Below, in pieces: positions 62,940-64,000 of a stretch of DNA of 64,000 nt. This DNA is from Paenibacillus sp. 32352 (GTDB taxonomy: Bacteria; Bacillota; Bacilli; Paenibacillales; NBRC-103111). Numbering within the stretch: position 1 is the first letter of the stretch; each line of letters opens with the position of its first letter. The position numbers and the translations under genes were made by a program. Under the pieces are notes generated by a model. It had not been told where the DNA came from. It saw only the letters and a list, made by a program, of their open reading frames with translations, and made no database searches. Location: assembly GCF_002042965.1 (NCBI RefSeq), contig NZ_MZNT01000001.1, forward strand, positions 868,001 to 932,000. The letters are read 5' to 3'.

Positions 62940-63545
62940 ATGCAGATTAACTCTCAAACCGAGTCGCTCTACTATTATACACAGAGACAACCAGACACTT
63001 ACTTTTTTCGATCATGGGAGATCGCAGGTGGTTCACATGCACCAGTAAGAACAATGCAACTCATAAGACAAAAGACAGACCGTGACGGGTTAACAGACTC
63101 TATAAATACTTATTCAGCGATACGATCAAGTGAAGTGAATTGGATATATACAGTCGATGCAGCATTCCAACATATTAATGTATGGATCAACGGAGGTGAT
63201 CCTCCTCCTCAGATGCAACCGATGGAACTATCCTCGACAAAAACCAGTTATATGAATGACCAATACGGGAACGCAAAAGGAGGAATTCGCCTTCCAGAAC
63301 TTGAAGTACCGATTGCCCGATATATAGCTGGACCAACAATTGCCCTTGGTGGATACACCATTCCATTTACAGAAGCACAGCTTAAAGAACTTTACCCAAC
63401 GCATGAGGCATATGTGCAAAAGGTGGAAGCAGCAGCAATTGCAGCTAAAGATGCAGGTGTCATATTGCCATACAGAGTCGAAGAATATGTTAAAGCTGCA
63501 GAAGCAGCACCCATTCCTACGTCAATTATGCCAAATCTAAAGTAA
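62940..63545 (+). pseudogene. C-terminal fragment of an alpha/beta hydrolase-domain protein
   Basis: This 201-residue frame matches the end of large secreted alpha/beta hydrolase-domain proteins (PF20091 type). MQINSQTESLYYYTQRQPDTYFFRSWEIAGGSHA corresponds to the conserved region with the catalytic histidine, and ARYIAGPTIALGGYTIPFTEAQLKELYPTHEAYV to the C-terminus. The nucleophile serine region and the signal peptide are missing, and the text upstream does not resemble the family. It is most likely a remnant of a deleted gene, not a working enzyme. Confidence 0.7.
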
Positions 63546-63891
63546 AAAGAACTGGCGAATTTTATTAGTATCAAAATAGGGCTAACAAGTGCACTGTACT
63601 CGAGGAATATTAATTGGGGATTTTTTATTTGAAAGCACATATGTTTGTGTCGCAGTCTCACGACACAAACATATGTGCTTAACCGTTTTGAGACACAAAC
63701 ATATGCGCATAATCGCGGTAGGCTTTTCGCAGATCGAAAGCAGCGGCTTATTAAGTTTTCGGGATACGATAGCGTGGAGCTTCCACGAGAACAACTCCTC
63801 TGTGATAGAAGTCCCCTTTTATTGGAGAAATAAAAATGTTACAATGCATCCGTTAGAAAGTAATAAAAATTACAACAAATGGAGCCGATCT
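63546..63891. other. Intergenic region with long inverted repeat
   Basis: This 346-bp gap holds a 20-bp perfect inverted repeat and a third partial copy (63633-63705), then the upstream region of the RpiR-type gene. No other gene is visible. Confidence 0.55.
63633..63705. repeat. 20-bp perfect inverted repeat plus third copy
   Basis: AAGCACATATGTTTGTGTCG (63633-63652) and its exact complement (63661-63680) flank 8 bp. GACACAAACATATG recurs at 63692-63705. It is either an operator cluster or the trace of a small mobile repeat. Confidence 0.75.
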
Positions 63892-64000
63892 ATGGACAAT
63901 CCTATCCTTCAGTTAAAAAATAAAATTTCCGAACTGACGGAAACGCAGCGCAAGGTGGCCGACTACATTATTAAAAATCCGGTGGACGTCGCTTTCCTGA
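63892..64000 (+). CDS. RpiR/MurR family regulator (3' end cut by window)
   Basis: The last 109 bp encode the start of an RpiR/MurR-type regulator. NPILQLKNKISELTETQRKVADYIIKNP is the typical N-terminal HTH_6 start, and the frame is open to the window edge. ATG 63892 has GGAG about 9 nt upstream; an ATG at 63879 is in another frame with an early stop. Such proteins couple a winged or HTH domain to a SIS sugar-phosphate-binding domain. Its target is probably to the right. Confidence 0.88.
   Translation, partial: MDNPILQLKNKISELTETQRKVADYIIKNPVDVAFL

Overview
The window looks like a chromosomal segment of a Paenibacillus-type bacterium (Bacillota, Paenibacillaceae). The signs are strong AGGAGG-type ribosome sites with frequent TTG/GTG starts, CotF-type spore coat genes, YesM/YesN-type kinase and AraC-type response-regulator pairs, LplB/LplC-type sugar permeases, S-layer-homology (SLH) surface proteins, and a GlpP antiterminator. 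No rRNA, tRNA, CRISPR array or intact insertion sequence was seen. Species cannot be fixed from the sequence alone.

Layout. 1-3.4 kb: the end of a GH31 glycosidase and an orphan sugar-binding lipoprotein. 3.4-13.5 kb: small redox and regulator genes, namely two TetR repressors, an alpha/beta hydrolase, a quinone-oxidoreductase-like protein, HxlR, an NQO1-like flavoprotein, an SDR, two small coat genes, an ECF sigma factor with a SnoaL tail, an FMN reductase and a SnoaL protein. Several have clear palindromic operators. 13.6-33 kb: one large carbohydrate locus. It holds a YtfQ/YtfR/YtfT/YjfF-type furanose ABC importer, a YesM/YesN-type two-component system, a membrane-anchored protein with two fused sugar-binding domains, a surface protein made of a cohesin plus three SLH repeats, and two very large secreted glycosidases that each end in cohesin, helical spacer and dockerin. 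33-35 kb: a secreted protein of unknown function.

35-47 kb: a second YesM/YesN pair with an LplB/LplC-type importer, a GH106-like glycosidase and two near-duplicate binding lipoproteins. Three promoters here share the same pair of 22-bp-spaced direct repeats next to the -35 box, which predicts the response-regulator operator. 47-50.3 kb: an AraC regulator divergent from a GH2 glycosidase.

50.6-62.5 kb: a glycerol-3-phosphate locus. It has GlpP, two GlpP-type terminator/antiterminator leaders, a giant SLH-anchored glycerophosphodiester phosphodiesterase, a NagD-type phosphatase, a UgpB/A/E-like ABC importer and a sugar-phosphate isomerase-like protein. 62.5-64 kb: decayed sequence with a fragment of an alpha/beta hydrolase, a long inverted repeat, and the first 36 codons of an RpiR-family regulator.

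The most unusual item is the 14-33 kb locus. It appears to encode sensing, import and a cell-surface cohesin/dockerin enzyme assembly in one unit. A near-identical 23-bp element lies upstream of both the importer and the surface genes.
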